From: UTCFX2 sp963726375
GTDB taxonomy: Bacteria; Chloroflexota; Anaerolineae; Anaerolineales; UBA4823
Direction: 5' to 3'
DNA length: 64,000 nt
Assembly: GCA_963726375.1 (NCBI GenBank)
Contig: CAVSCE010000007.1
Span: 310,001 to 374,000, forward strand
The translations under genes and the position numbers were made by a program. The notes below the pieces were generated by a model. It saw only the letters and a program-made list of their open reading frames with translations. It had not been told where the DNA came from and made no database searches. How positions within the stretch are numbered: the stretch's first letter is position 1; the number at the start of each line of letters is the position of its first letter. Below, one piece after another: positions 16,903 to 26,053 of this stretch.

Positions 16903-17655
16903 ATGTCTAAAGTCAACGTGCTCGGCGTCAGGGTGGATTCCCTCTCTCAGATCGAAATCCTGGAAAAGATCACCCAGGTCGCAACTGCTGGAGAGCGACT
17001 ACTCATCGCGCACGCCAATCTTCGCGGTTTGAACCTTGCCTATGAACAGCCATGGTTGAAGGATTTTTACAACCAGCAGGCTGATCTGGTTTATTGCGAC
17101 GGGATGGGAGTGCAGTTAGGAGCGCTCTTGTCTGGTAAAGTGATACATGAACGATTCACATTGGCAGATTGGATCTGGAATCTGGCTGAGGTCGCATCGA
17201 ATGAGAAAATTAGTATTTTCTTGTTGGGGAACCCGCCTGGAGTGGTGGATAAGGCAGCATCAAAGCTCCTGGAGAGATATCCCACTTTACAAATTGTTGG
17301 CTTCCAGCACGGTTATTTTCACAAGGCAGTAGATGATCAAGAAAATGCAGCTGTGATAGAGATGATCAATACGCTTCATCCAGACTTATTACTTGTGGGT
17401 TTTGGGATGCCGTTGCAGGAAAAATGGCTCGAGGAAAACTGGGCGAGTTTGAACGTCCATATTGCCATCACGTGCGGCGCACTTTTCGAATATCTTTCGG
17501 GTAACCTGCACCGAGGACCGAAATGGATGACGGACCACTACCTTGAATGGCTGGCTCGAATCCTGATATCGCCGCGCCGATACAGTGCGCGTTATTTACG
17601 AGACATTCCGATATTTTTATATCACATCCTACGAGAGAGGTTTAGCGGTGAATAA
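16903..17655 (+). CDS. WecG/TagA/CpsF-family glycosyltransferase
   Basis: About 250 residues from ATG 16903 (MSKVNVLGVRVDSLS), the family's usual start and length. The longer frame to 16813 has no supporting homology. Family signatures are HANLRGLNLAYEQP, VYCDGMGVQ, FLLGNPPGVVDKAA, GYF, LLVGFGMPLQEKW and CGALFEYLSGNLHRGPKWM. These enzymes transfer ManNAc(A) or a similar sugar to a lipid-linked GlcNAc in enterobacterial common antigen, teichoic acid linkage units or capsules. It fits the surface-glycan genes elsewhere in the window. The end overlaps the start of the DNA methyltransferase gene by eight bases. Confidence 0.88.
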   Translation: MSKVNVLGVRVDSLSQIEILEKITQVATAGERLLIAHANLRGLNLAYEQPWLKDFYNQQADLVYCDGMGVQLGALLSGKVIHERFTLADWIWNLAEVASNEKISIFLLGNPPGVVDKAASKLLERYPTLQIVGFQHGYFHKAVDDQENAAVIEMINTLHPDLLLVGFGMPLQEKWLEENWASLNVHIAITCGALFEYLSGNLHRGPKWMTDHYLEWLARILISPRRYSARYLRDIPIFLYHILRERFSGE

Positions 17656-18507
17656 AATCATCTTCGGCGATAACTTGCAGGCGCTTCAGGAGTTGCAAGA
17701 TGAGTGCATAGATTTGATTTACATCGATCCACCGTTCAATACCGGCCGGCAGCAAAAACGAACCAGGATTAAGACTGTTCGATCTGAATCAGGCGATCGG
17801 ATTGGATTCAGCGGTCAGCGCTACGCGACTACCAGCCTTGGCAGTCAGGAGTACACAGACATCTTTGACGACTATCTGGCCTTCTTGAAACCGCGCTTGT
17901 TGGAAGCCTTTCGGGTGCTAAAGGCCGATGGGACAATCTATTTCCATATTGATTATCGGGAAGTCCATTACTGTAAAATCCTTCTGGACCAAGTTTTTGG
18001 CCGCGATTCTTTCTTAATGAAATCATCTGGGCTTACGATTACGGGGCTCGCACAAAGAAGAAATGGCCTCCTAAGCATGACAATATCCTGGTTTATGTGA
18101 AAGACCCTGTCCATTACACTTTTAATGTTGATGAGATTGATCGCATCCCTTACATGGCGCCTGGACTGGTAGGTCCCCAAAAAGCTGCCCTGGGAAAGCT
18201 GCCGACGGATACCTGGTGGCACACAATCGTACCGACGAACGGCAAAGAAAGGACTGGTTATCCAACTCAGAAACCGATGGGAATTATGGACAGGATCGTG
18301 AAGGCGTCTTCAGACCCCGGTGACCTGGTTTTGGATTTTTTTGCTGGAAGCGGCACTACAGGAGAAAGCTGCTTGAAACTTGGACGGCAATTCATCCTGG
18401 TGGACAACAATATCCAGGCACTTGAGGCGATGGCGCGGAGATTTGGAAACAATCGAGAGATCGAGTGGGTGGGATATGATCCAACAACATTCCAACAATT
18501 AGAATAA
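17648..18507 (+). CDS. Site-specific DNA methyltransferase, N4/N6 beta class (frameshifted)
   Basis: Start GTG 17648, with GAGAGG seven bases upstream and overlapping the stop of the glycosyltransferase gene. The catalytic motif DLIYIDPPFNTG comes first and the AdoMet-binding motif DFFAGSGTTGES near the C-terminus, which is the beta-class order seen in CcrM-like enzymes. The family's GYPTQKP motif is present. One base is missing in a T run near 18012-18018: the first ORF stops at 18100, and the correct frame reads on through VKDPVHYTFN to 18507. Corrected length is about 286 residues. There is no restriction endonuclease next to it, so it is an orphan methylase, perhaps for epigenetic control or phage-era ancestry. 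Confidence 0.82.
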
Positions 18508-18540
18508 CTATGGCGCTGCACAAGAATCGCAGCGCCATAG
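18508..18540. terminator. Bidirectional hairpin terminator
   Basis: A perfect 12-bp inverted repeat, CTATGGCGCTGC (18508-18519) and GCAGCGCCATAG (18529-18540), lies between the convergent methyltransferase and cDPG-synthetase-like genes. Its tails are not very U-rich. Confidence 0.6.
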
Positions 18541-18572
18541 ATGAAATTAATAGGCGGATCAGAAGGAAAAGC

Positions 18573-19893
18573 TTATTTCCCAAACTTCTGCTTCAAGATA
18601 TCTTCGAGGGTAGGTTGTCCGATCTCTTGAAGTTCATATCTGACGCGCTGTGTCGGGCGATTGATCTTAACCACTCGATTCAGATCGATCGGGGTACCGA
18701 TGATCACCAGGTCCGCGTCGATCGCGTTTATAGTCTTCTCCAGGTCGCGAGTTCTGGGCCTCTCCATAACCCATTGCAGGGAGGATGCTACCAGTGGTCG
18801 GATATTTTTCATAAGTTTCCTTGATCGAGCCAACCGCAAAGGGGCGTGGATCGATGATTTCCGCTGCGCCGAAGCGTTGGGCAGCAACCCAGCCAGCTCC
18901 ATATGCCATTTCACCGTAAGTCAGGGTCGGGCCATCCTCAATCACCAGGACACGTTTGCCAAGGATTGCGGCGGGATCATCCACAAAAAGGGGTGAAGCG
19001 GCCTCGATGAACACAGCATTTGGATTGATTGCACGCAGGTTGTTGCGGACAGTCAGCACATCCTTAGAATCAGCAGTATCGACTTTATTTATCACAATGA
19101 CATCGGCCAACCGGGAGTTTGTTTCGCCTGGGTGATAGCCAACCTCATGCCCGGGTCGGTGAGGATCTGCGACAACGATCTGCAAATCTGAGTGATAGAA
19201 GGGGAAATCATTATTTCCGCCGTCCCAGAGGACGATATCTACTTCCTGTTCCGCCTGGCGTAAAATTCGTTCATAATCCACTCCTGCATACACGATTACG
19301 CCATTGTCCAGGTGCGGTTCATATTCTTCCCGTTCCTCAATAGTGCATTCATGCTTATCCAGGTCGCTGTAGTCGGCGTAGCGCTGAACAGCCTGTTTAA
19401 CCAGATCTCCATAGGGCATTGGATGTCGAATTGCAGCGACCTTGTAACCCATGCTCCGTAAAATCAGAGAAACTCGCCGGGTGGTCTGACTTTTGCCAGA
19501 CCCGGTGCGCACTGCACAGACAGAAACGACCGGTTTTGTGGACTTGACCTGGGTCGTTGTGGTTCCCATCAAACGGAAATCTGCTCCTGCTGCCAGCACC
19601 TGGGATGCTTTATGCATCACGACTTCGTGTGGAACGTCGCTGTATGCAAACACCACCTGATCGACCTGCAATTCTTTGATCAAGTGGACGAGCTCGCCTT
19701 CGACATAGATCGGGATCCCTTTTGGATAGCGCGAACCTGCTAGTTCGGGTGGGTAGGTTCTTCCAGCAATATCCGGGATCTGCGTGGCTGTGAAAGCGAC
19801 AACTTCATGATCGGGATTGTTTCGAAAATACACATTAAAGTTGTGGAAATCGCGCCCTGCGGCGCCCATGATTAACGTACGAACTGTTGACAT
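18573..19893 (-). CDS. Cyclic 2,3-diphosphoglycerate synthetase-like GTPase/ATPase (frameshifted)
   Basis: An approximately 440-residue P-loop protein of the cDPGS family (COG2403 type). Features are LIMGAAGRDFHNFN at the N-terminus, VRTGSGKSQTTR (Walker A), VIVINKVDTAD and IEDGPTLTYGEMAYGAG. In some methanogens the family cyclises 2,3-bisphosphoglycerate to an osmolyte/thermoprotectant; bacterial members are mostly uncharacterised. The frame breaks near 18770: after LPAMGYGEAQ the correct continuation is RDLEKTINAIDADLVIIGTP.., ending QKFGK at 18573. The gene follows argS by about 40 bases in the same direction, so they may be co-transcribed. Confidence 0.78.
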
Positions 19894-19933
19894 CTGGTCT
19901 TTTTTCTCCTTATTTCTTCTTATTGATCTAATA

Positions 19934-21745
19934 TTACATAACTTCTGGTGCGGCTATGTCGAGCAATCGCAGAGCGTTGGCTAGCGTCTGGCGAGTCGCC
20001 GCAACCAGCCACAGCCTTGAATTCCTTAGAACCTCTGTCTCTGCCTGAAGGACTGGCGAAGCATGATAGAAGCTGTGAAATGCATTGGCAAGATCATACG
20101 CAAAATTTGCCATGACCAGCGGCCTGTATTCATTCGCTGCCTGTTCGACGACAGCCGGGAAACGAGAGACTAAATCAATCAGAAGGATTTCCTGATTATT
20201 GAGCGGATAATCGAAGCTGAATTCTTGCGGCAGCTTGCTCGCCTTACGAAGGATGCTGCTGGCTCGCACGTGGGCATTCTGGATGTACGGTCCGGTATGG
20301 CCGTCAAAATTTAAAGCTTCATCCAGATAAAAGACAATATCCTTATTGTTGTCGACTGATAACATGGCGTACACCAGCGCACCTAATCCGACCTGTTTCG
20401 CTACAGCGTCACGTTCATCCGCAGGCAAGTCTGGGTTCTTCTGGTCGATTTCCTTATGGACTTTGCGCATAGCTTCATCAGCAACATCTTTGAAAAGAGC
20501 CAGTCGGCCTCGTCGTGCTGACATCGCTCCTTCAGGTAAGCTGACAAAACCGTATCCCAGATGATAGCATTTATCGGCCTGCTTGAACCCCCACAACTCG
20601 AGAATTTTGAAGGTTTGCTGTAAATGCAGGCTTTGGCGCACGTCAATAACGTAGATGGATCGATCCACGTGAAATTTCTCAAATTTTTCTTTCGCCAAAG
20701 CCAAATCCTTAGTCAGGTAGAGGGTCGTTCCATCGCTGCGAAGGATGATATTTGTGCGGTATTTTTCCTTCTTAAGGCCGAGTTTTTCATCAATGTGAAC
20801 CAGTACTGGCCCATCTGGTCTTTCATCCTCGGCGATTCCCAGCTGGATCAACTCCTCGAGCAATTCGTTTGGCTGGTTCATCGACCTCGCTTTCAAAAAA
20901 CCAGATTTTGATATCAATATCAAGAGTTTTCAGGATGTCACGAAGCTCTTCCAGAACTCCATTCACGTGTTCTCAACCAGACATCGCGAACTTCCGGGTC
21001 TCCGGCATCCCATTTTCGGTAGAGCTCTCTTCTTTCGGCGTCAAAACTTTCTCGGAGGGATTTCTCTTCAGGAGTTCTCGTCATCCTTCGCTTCCAACAG
21101 CCGATTTGCTTCAACATATAATTTAAGAAGCCACTGCCCGCGTTCGTGGACGCCTTCCGGCTCTTGTCCCTGATAAAACTTCATGTACATCCAAAGTATT
21201 GTGATGACACCCAGACCGATATCTCCTGGATAAGAAGCACGCATCGTGGGATAACCTGCAAATTCGACCAGCCTCGAGAGCACTTCACCTAGGATTGCAT
21301 TTCGGAAATGGCCCATATGAAAGGAATGGTGTGTATTCGGCTGGGCATATTCCACCATCACTCGCTCATGTTTGGGGTTGCCTTGGCCATAATGATCACC
21401 TTTGTCCATCACGTCTCTGATCACCTGCGCAGCATAATCGGAAGTTGAGTAGAATAAGTTCAGGTAACCACGGGTGGTTTCAATTCTGGAAACACCTGTC
21501 AGGGCGCCGATCCGCAATGCTATTTCAGCTGCTATTTGTTGGGCACGCAGCTGTACCGAGATACCTTCCGGTGTTTTACCGCTGCGTGCTTCAAGAGCAG
21601 CGATTTGAAAAAAGGATGTTGAAATGCCCCATTCGCCTGCAAACGGAATCGGGCTCCATTGGATCCTGCCGGATTCAGATAAGCCTCGCTCTTCACAAAA
21701 AGCCTGGATCACATCGGTGATTTTTTTGATTTCGGCATCAAACAT
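19934..21745 (-). CDS. argS: Arginyl-tRNA synthetase (three frame breaks)
   Basis: Class I synthetase charging tRNA-Arg. The N-terminal Add1 domain and the HIGH-type motif (AQPNTHHSFHMGH) are in the first segment (21745-21068). The KMSK-equivalent EGAMSARRGR and the DALR anticodon-binding domain are in the last segment, which enters the correct frame near 20890 and ends at 19934. Between them, segments RTPEEKSLRESFDAERREL and VLEELRDILKTLDIDIKIWFF lie in two other frames. At least three single-base slips therefore occur at about 21065, 20955 and 20890. Corrected length is about 600 residues. The gene is essential and appears otherwise well conserved, so these are likely sequence errors. Confidence 0.88.
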
Positions 21746-21774
21746 GATGAACGAACCTCATATGGATGAAAGGA

Positions 21775-22663
21775 TCACCCGGATTTGGCTGAAAAATTAT
21801 ACTCGATCTCGCGGCGATTTCGCCACGATGGGAGTGGACGACTCAAGTACTTTTCGACGAAATCGATCGTTTCCAGGAATTGAGTTTGAAGCTCTTCTCT
21901 AATTTCGGGTTTCATTGGAGGTATCGAGATTGCGCTCTCATTCACACTTCGGAGAGTTTTTCGAACCTTATGAAAAGGTCGTTGAATTATTGGTGGAAAT
22001 TGTATCGGGTAAGCGAGTTGTTCAAGGCGCACAATGAAACGCTGAAACCAGAACGACCGGACTCGCCGAGTGGGATTGTGGCGAGCCCGCAGATTTTTTG
22101 GAGAATAGTCAGGGTCCACCCCAACAGATTGATAAAGCTCACGCACGAGTTCATTGGGATTACTTTTAAGTCATCAAACAGAAATATATGAATTTGCTCG
22201 GTGGGAAAGAATTCCAGGAACCGCTTCAAGTGCAGGTCATATCGGCTGCCCCAAATCCATTCTTCAAGAAACGGATGGTTCTTTTGGACGAACATATCGA
22301 AATCTGGCAGCTTGCTCCCCTCCTGGCATTGGTACCAAAATTGAGAGTAGATTCGATCAACTGGATCCCGCAGCATGAAGATCAGATCAACATTTGGCAG
22401 AGTCTGATGGATCAATTCAGCTTAACTCGGGGCGCGACATGTAATTGATTGAGGCTTCCCCATAGGCTTTTTTACCCTTTTGTTCCTCAAATAGGTGGAT
22501 ATACCAATCTAATCCCTTGTCGTGACGAGCCCACCAGGTTCCTGAAATGAAATAATTCACTTCCTTCATGGGAGCCATAAAGACTTCAGGATGGTCTCAA
22601 AAGGTCCCAAATTGTTGTGCTCCCTGATTTTGCAGCGCCAGCGATTAAGAAAGTAGGCAGCAT
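21775..22663 (-). CDS. Sulfotransferase family protein (several frame breaks)
   Basis: Reading from ATG 22663 (MLPTFLIAGAAKSGSTT), the 5'-phosphosulfate-binding loop AAKSGSTT and the 3'-phosphate motif MLRDPVDRIYSQFW identify a PAPS-dependent sulfotransferase of about 296 residues. The reading frame slips near 22605, 22425 and 22130; the pieces are HPEVFMAPMKEVNYF, IHQTLPNVDLIFMLRDP and VDPDYSPKNLRARHNP. It may be a gene with sequencing errors or a decaying pseudogene. It would sulfate a sugar of a surface glycan, consistent with neighbouring glycosyltransferases. The acceptor is unknown. Confidence 0.7.
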
Positions 22664-22721
22664 AGACGATTTTGCCGGTTTTCTATTCTCTTAATTTCTA
22701 TTTACCAAAACTTGATTGTCT

Positions 22722-22755
22722 AAAAAAAAACGGGAGCAATTGGGCGCTCCCGCTG
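22722..22755 (-). terminator. Rho-independent terminator of rpsT
   Basis: GC-rich 7-bp stem (CGGGAGC 22731-22737 with GCTCCCG 22746-22752) followed on the minus strand by nine T residues. It lies about 35 bases after the rpsT stop. Confidence 0.9.
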
Positions 22756-22787
22756 GCTTATATATAAATTGATAACAACTGTCAAGC

Positions 22788-23057
22788 TTAAGCTTTGCTA
22801 AGCGCGTTCAAATGCTTCATCAGACGGCTTTTACGGCGGGCAGCGTTATTCTTATGGATGACGCCTTTCTCCGCGGCTTTGTCCAGGGCGCTGATCGCCT
22901 GAAGGGTCGCCGCTGCGGCTTCTTCTTGTCCGCCAGCTTCAATTGCCAGACGGGCTTTCTTCACATAAGTTCGTGCACGGCCAACGAAAACACGGTTGCG
23001 AATGCGGCGTTTTTCGTTCTGCTTATTCCGTTTGATTTGGGATTTAATGTTCGCCAA
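22788..23057 (-). CDS. rpsT: 30S ribosomal protein S20
   Basis: An 89-residue highly basic protein with family hallmarks (ANIKSQIKRNKQNEKRRIRN, ALDKAAEKGVIHKNNAARRKSRLMKHLN). It binds 16S rRNA early in small-subunit assembly. The start codon is TTG with GGAGG at the right distance; E. coli rpsT also uses an unusual UUG start. It is a monocistronic unit with its own promoter and strong terminator. Confidence 0.96.
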   Translation of the reverse strand: MANIKSQIKRNKQNEKRRIRNRVFVGRARTYVKKARLAIEAGGQEEAAAATLQAISALDKAAEKGVIHKNNAARRKSRLMKHLNALSKA

Positions 23058-23102
23058 TTGGATCCTCCGGTTCGATAGTTCCTTAAATAATCACGGCTTG
23101 CT

Positions 23103-23131
23103 ATTTTACTAGAGGCTTGTGATTTTGTCCA
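23103..23131 (-). promoter_or_regulatory. Sigma-70-type promoter of rpsT
   Basis: Minus-strand TGGACA (23126-23131) and TAAAAT (23103-23108) separated by exactly 17 bases, about 45 bases upstream of the rpsT start. Confidence 0.6.
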
Positions 23132-23156
23132 GCATCAAAATCGATTGAATATCAGA

Positions 23157-24563
23157 TTAGAAGGCTCCTTTACCCTGAATTACAACAAAAGCGGTTTTGA
23201 GCAAAATATAAATGTCCAGAAATATTGAATAATGCTGAATGTAATAAAGATCATCCTCTGTATGGAGATGCATTGGTCGATCGCTGCGCCCATTGATCTG
23301 CCACCAGCCTGTGATTCCCTGCGGCACAGTGAAGCGCTTTCGTTGCCAGAATTCATATTGATCCACAAGATATGGAAGCTCAGGTCGCGGACCGACCAGG
23401 CTCATCTCACCCTTTAAAACGTTGATTAATTGAGCCAGCTCATCCAGGCTGGCACGGCGGAGAAACTTTCCAATCCGGGTGACGCGTGGATCGTCCGCAT
23501 GTTTGTGGATCAACCTGCCCTGTTCATCCCTCTGCTCTACCAATTCCCGATCTTTTTCCGAACCAGGATACATCGTGCGGAATTTATACATCTGGAAAAA
23601 ACGACCGTTTTCTCCAAGTCGGGTCTGGTTGAAAAGGATTGGTCCTGAGCCTTCAATTCGGATGGCTGCGGCGATGATACCCATCAGTGGTAGAGATAAT
23701 GGCAGGCTTATTACGGTGCAGACAAGATCAAATGCTCGTTTAACCATCCGCTGTTGTTCGGTTATCGAAGGTGCTCTTAAGTCCAGCAGGGGGATCCCGG
23801 CAAACTCTTCAACTGCCGATTTGTGCAGTGCCAGGCGGAAATAATCCGGGATCAGCCAGACTTTGACTGGCTTATTTTGGAGGATTGTCACAATTTGACC
23901 AATTTGTTTGTATGCCTGTTGAGGCAATGCAATCACGACATCAGTGGGATGGTGGCTCTCCAGGATATTTTCCAACGTATCGAGGCGGCCCAAAAATGCG
24001 GGATGATTACCAGACGAAAGGTCATCGAGGAAGCCCATTACACGCAAGCCTGTTTGAGGGTGGCCCAGGATTTGCTGCTCAAGCTCCAGACCGGCTTCCC
24101 CGGCACCGAGTATTAAAACCTGTCTTAGGGAAGCCATCTTTCCACGGTAAAGCCGAAAGAATACGCGTTCAACCAACCGCCACCCAACCAGCGAAAAATA
24201 AGTCAGGATGATAAAAACGATGAATAATAATCGTGAGACTTCACGATATGAAAGATATAGGCTTCCTGCCAAAGCCATTGCAGCCAGAATCGAGCCAAGG
24301 CTCAAGCTGGTCACGGCATCTATCGTTCGCAGGTTCCGTCTTCCGTCGTAGACAGAAAACAGGCTCAAGACGATTATCCATACCAACGCAGACAGGAAAT
24401 AGACGGTCCAGCTGAGCGGGATTCGCCGGGGATAATGAGCGGCAAAGGGCAGGAATCCCAATAAAGGCCGGAGGCGCGTAGAAACTTCCAGCATCAAACA
24501 AACCAGCAGTGCATCTAAAGAGATAGCTAAAAGGGCGAAATTGATCGAAAAACGACGAAACAT
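23157..24563 (-). CDS. Polyprenyl-phosphate sugar-1-phosphate transferase (exopolysaccharide initiating enzyme)
   Basis: A membrane enzyme of the WbaP/EpsE class that starts glycan synthesis by loading a sugar-1-phosphate onto undecaprenyl phosphate. ATG 24563 (MFRRFSINFALL) is chosen; the frame extends 26 residues further without support. There are four to five N-terminal membrane segments, then a nucleotide-binding-like domain (ILGAGEAGLELEQQIL), a further membrane helix (VKRAFDLVCTVISLPLSLPLM) and the catalytic C-terminal sugar-transferase domain (KFRTMYPGSEKD, RRASLDELAQLINVLKGEMSLVGPRPELP, GITGWWQINGRSD). It is complete, about 468 residues, and divergent from the LuxR-Kelch regulator, which could control it. 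Confidence 0.9.
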   Translation of the reverse strand: MFRRFSINFALLAISLDALLVCLMLEVSTRLRPLLGFLPFAAHYPRRIPLSWTVYFLSALVWIIVLSLFSVYDGRRNLRTIDAVTSLSLGSILAAMALAGSLYLSYREVSRLLFIVFIILTYFSLVGWRLVERVFFRLYRGKMASLRQVLILGAGEAGLELEQQILGHPQTGLRVMGFLDDLSSGNHPAFLGRLDTLENILESHHPTDVVIALPQQAYKQIGQIVTILQNKPVKVWLIPDYFRLALHKSAVEEFAGIPLLDLRAPSITEQQRMVKRAFDLVCTVISLPLSLPLMGIIAAAIRIEGSGPILFNQTRLGENGRFFQMYKFRTMYPGSEKDRELVEQRDEQGRLIHKHADDPRVTRIGKFLRRASLDELAQLINVLKGEMSLVGPRPELPYLVDQYEFWQRKRFTVPQGITGWWQINGRSDRPMHLHTEDDLYYIQHYSIFLDIYILLKTAFVVIQGKGAF

Positions 24564-24701
24564 AGTAGACCTTGCTATTATAATTCGCAGTGCAGAACTG
24601 AGGGGAATAATAACCTGTGACCCCTGTGAGCGTTTTCGCAAAACGTGGCCAGTTCAATCAACAAACTGGCTTCACATCGCCTCATGAAAAATGCCGGATG
24701 T

Positions 24702-24707
24702 TATAAT
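24702..24707 (+). promoter_or_regulatory. -10 element of the LuxR-Kelch gene
   Basis: TATAAT 37 bases upstream of the ATG at 24744, in the divergent intergenic region. No clear -35 is seen at the standard distance, which would be consistent with an activator-dependent promoter. Confidence 0.4.
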
Positions 24708-24743
24708 AATTAAGATTTTTCAGGAGACCCAGGTAATCATATT

Positions 24744-26051
24744 ATGGCTGGAAATGGAAATGAACTAAGCGAGCGCGAACAGGAGATTTTGCGCCTGCTG
24801 GCAACAGGGGCCAGTAATAAAGAGATCGCCAGCCAGCTGTATATCAGCACCAATACAGTCAAAGTCCATCTCCGGAATATTTTCACAAAAATCGAGGTTA
24901 ACTCTCGAACGGAGGCTGTCCTTTTTGCGATCAACTCCGGCCTGGTAGAAGTTGCTACTCCTTCTGTAGATGGGAAGCTGCCTGTAATCCAGTCCGATGA
25001 GTCACCAGTCCAAACGATCCTTTTTCCAGGGGTTTCTTCCACAGTCATTCTGTTGCTTGCCGTCCTTGCATTAGCAGCAGTTGCGATCACCGCTTTTTCC
25101 TTTATCAGGTCAAGAGAGACTGCATCCATATTGCAGGCAGAGAGTGCTGAGGCTTCGAGTCGATGGACAGTCCTCCCGGATATGCCCACGGCTCGTTTTG
25201 GATTGGGGGCGGTAGCAAGCGAGAATCTGATCTATGCGATCGCCGGTCAAATGGAAGAGGCCCCATCAGGAGCGATTGAGCGGTTTGACCCTGTAAATGA
25301 TCAATGGACGACCCTATCTCCAAAACCAACGCCAGTATCGGATGTTGGGGCGGTAATATTGAGTGGGAAGTTGTATGTGCCCGGTGGAAAAACCACATCC
25401 AGCAAGGTTTCTTCAGACCTGGAGATTTACGATCTCCGCAGGGATGTCTGGGAAAATGGTCCAGCGATGCCTGTTGGCCTGAGCGCTTACGCGATAGCCT
25501 CATTTGAAGGCCGGATTTATCTTTTCGGAGGTTGGGATGGAGAAAGCTTTCAGGATTCGGTCTGGATGTTCGATCCTGATACAAAATCCTGGCAGGAAAA
25601 ATCACCATTGCCCTCGCCACGCGGATTTGCTGGGGCGGCAGTAATTGGAGGGAGGATTTTTGTTTTGGGAGGTTTTAATGGTCAGAAGGCGAACAATGAG
25701 AACTTGATCTATACCCCCGATCTGGAAGGTGAGTTTTCAACTCCCTGGCATTTTGGAGCGGCGCTTCCGGTCGGTCGCTATGGGATGGGAGTTGCCGGGA
25801 TCGGTGATATTATCGGCGTGCTCGGCGGAATTCAGGAAAGCGGCGACCTGCCTTCTGCATGGATTTATTTAACGATCAATGATACGTGGCAGGAGCTCCC
25901 AAAACCGACCGAAGAAATCCCCGCATTTTCTGGAACGGTTTCGTTGGGCAACAACCTATATATTCTGGGGGGAAAACTCGGGGAAAATCCAACCAATCAA
26001 AATATCGCTTTCCGGGCAATCTACACAGTATCTTTCCCAATTATTCGCTGA
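24744..26051 (+). CDS. Membrane-tethered LuxR-type regulator with extracytoplasmic Kelch propeller
   Basis: A 435-residue protein with three parts. Residues 7-63 are a LuxR/NarL helix-turn-helix (LSEREQEILRLLATGASNKEIASQL..TVKVHLRNIF). Residues 98-121 are a single hydrophobic membrane helix. Residues 140-430 contain about six Kelch repeats, each with the pattern of small residues, G/A-rich strand and (I/V)Y..GG (for example RIYLFGGWDG, RIFVLGGFNG, NLYILGG). The predicted topology puts the DNA-binding domain in the cytoplasm and the beta-propeller outside, so a glycan or protein ligand could signal directly to DNA. There is no receiver or kinase domain. It is divergent from the glycan-initiating transferase gene. 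Confidence 0.85.
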   Translation: MAGNGNELSEREQEILRLLATGASNKEIASQLYISTNTVKVHLRNIFTKIEVNSRTEAVLFAINSGLVEVATPSVDGKLPVIQSDESPVQTILFPGVSSTVILLLAVLALAAVAITAFSFIRSRETASILQAESAEASSRWTVLPDMPTARFGLGAVASENLIYAIAGQMEEAPSGAIERFDPVNDQWTTLSPKPTPVSDVGAVILSGKLYVPGGKTTSSKVSSDLEIYDLRRDVWENGPAMPVGLSAYAIASFEGRIYLFGGWDGESFQDSVWMFDPDTKSWQEKSPLPSPRGFAGAAVIGGRIFVLGGFNGQKANNENLIYTPDLEGEFSTPWHFGAALPVGRYGMGVAGIGDIIGVLGGIQESGDLPSAWIYLTINDTWQELPKPTEEIPAFSGTVSLGNNLYILGGKLGENPTNQNIAFRAIYTVSFPIIR

Positions 26052-26053
26052 TC

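Noticed and set aside
20890..21070. Programmed ribosomal frameshifting in argS
   Set aside because: Three slips in under 200 bases with no slippery heptamer or stimulatory structure; similar slips occur across unrelated genes, so sequence error is simpler.
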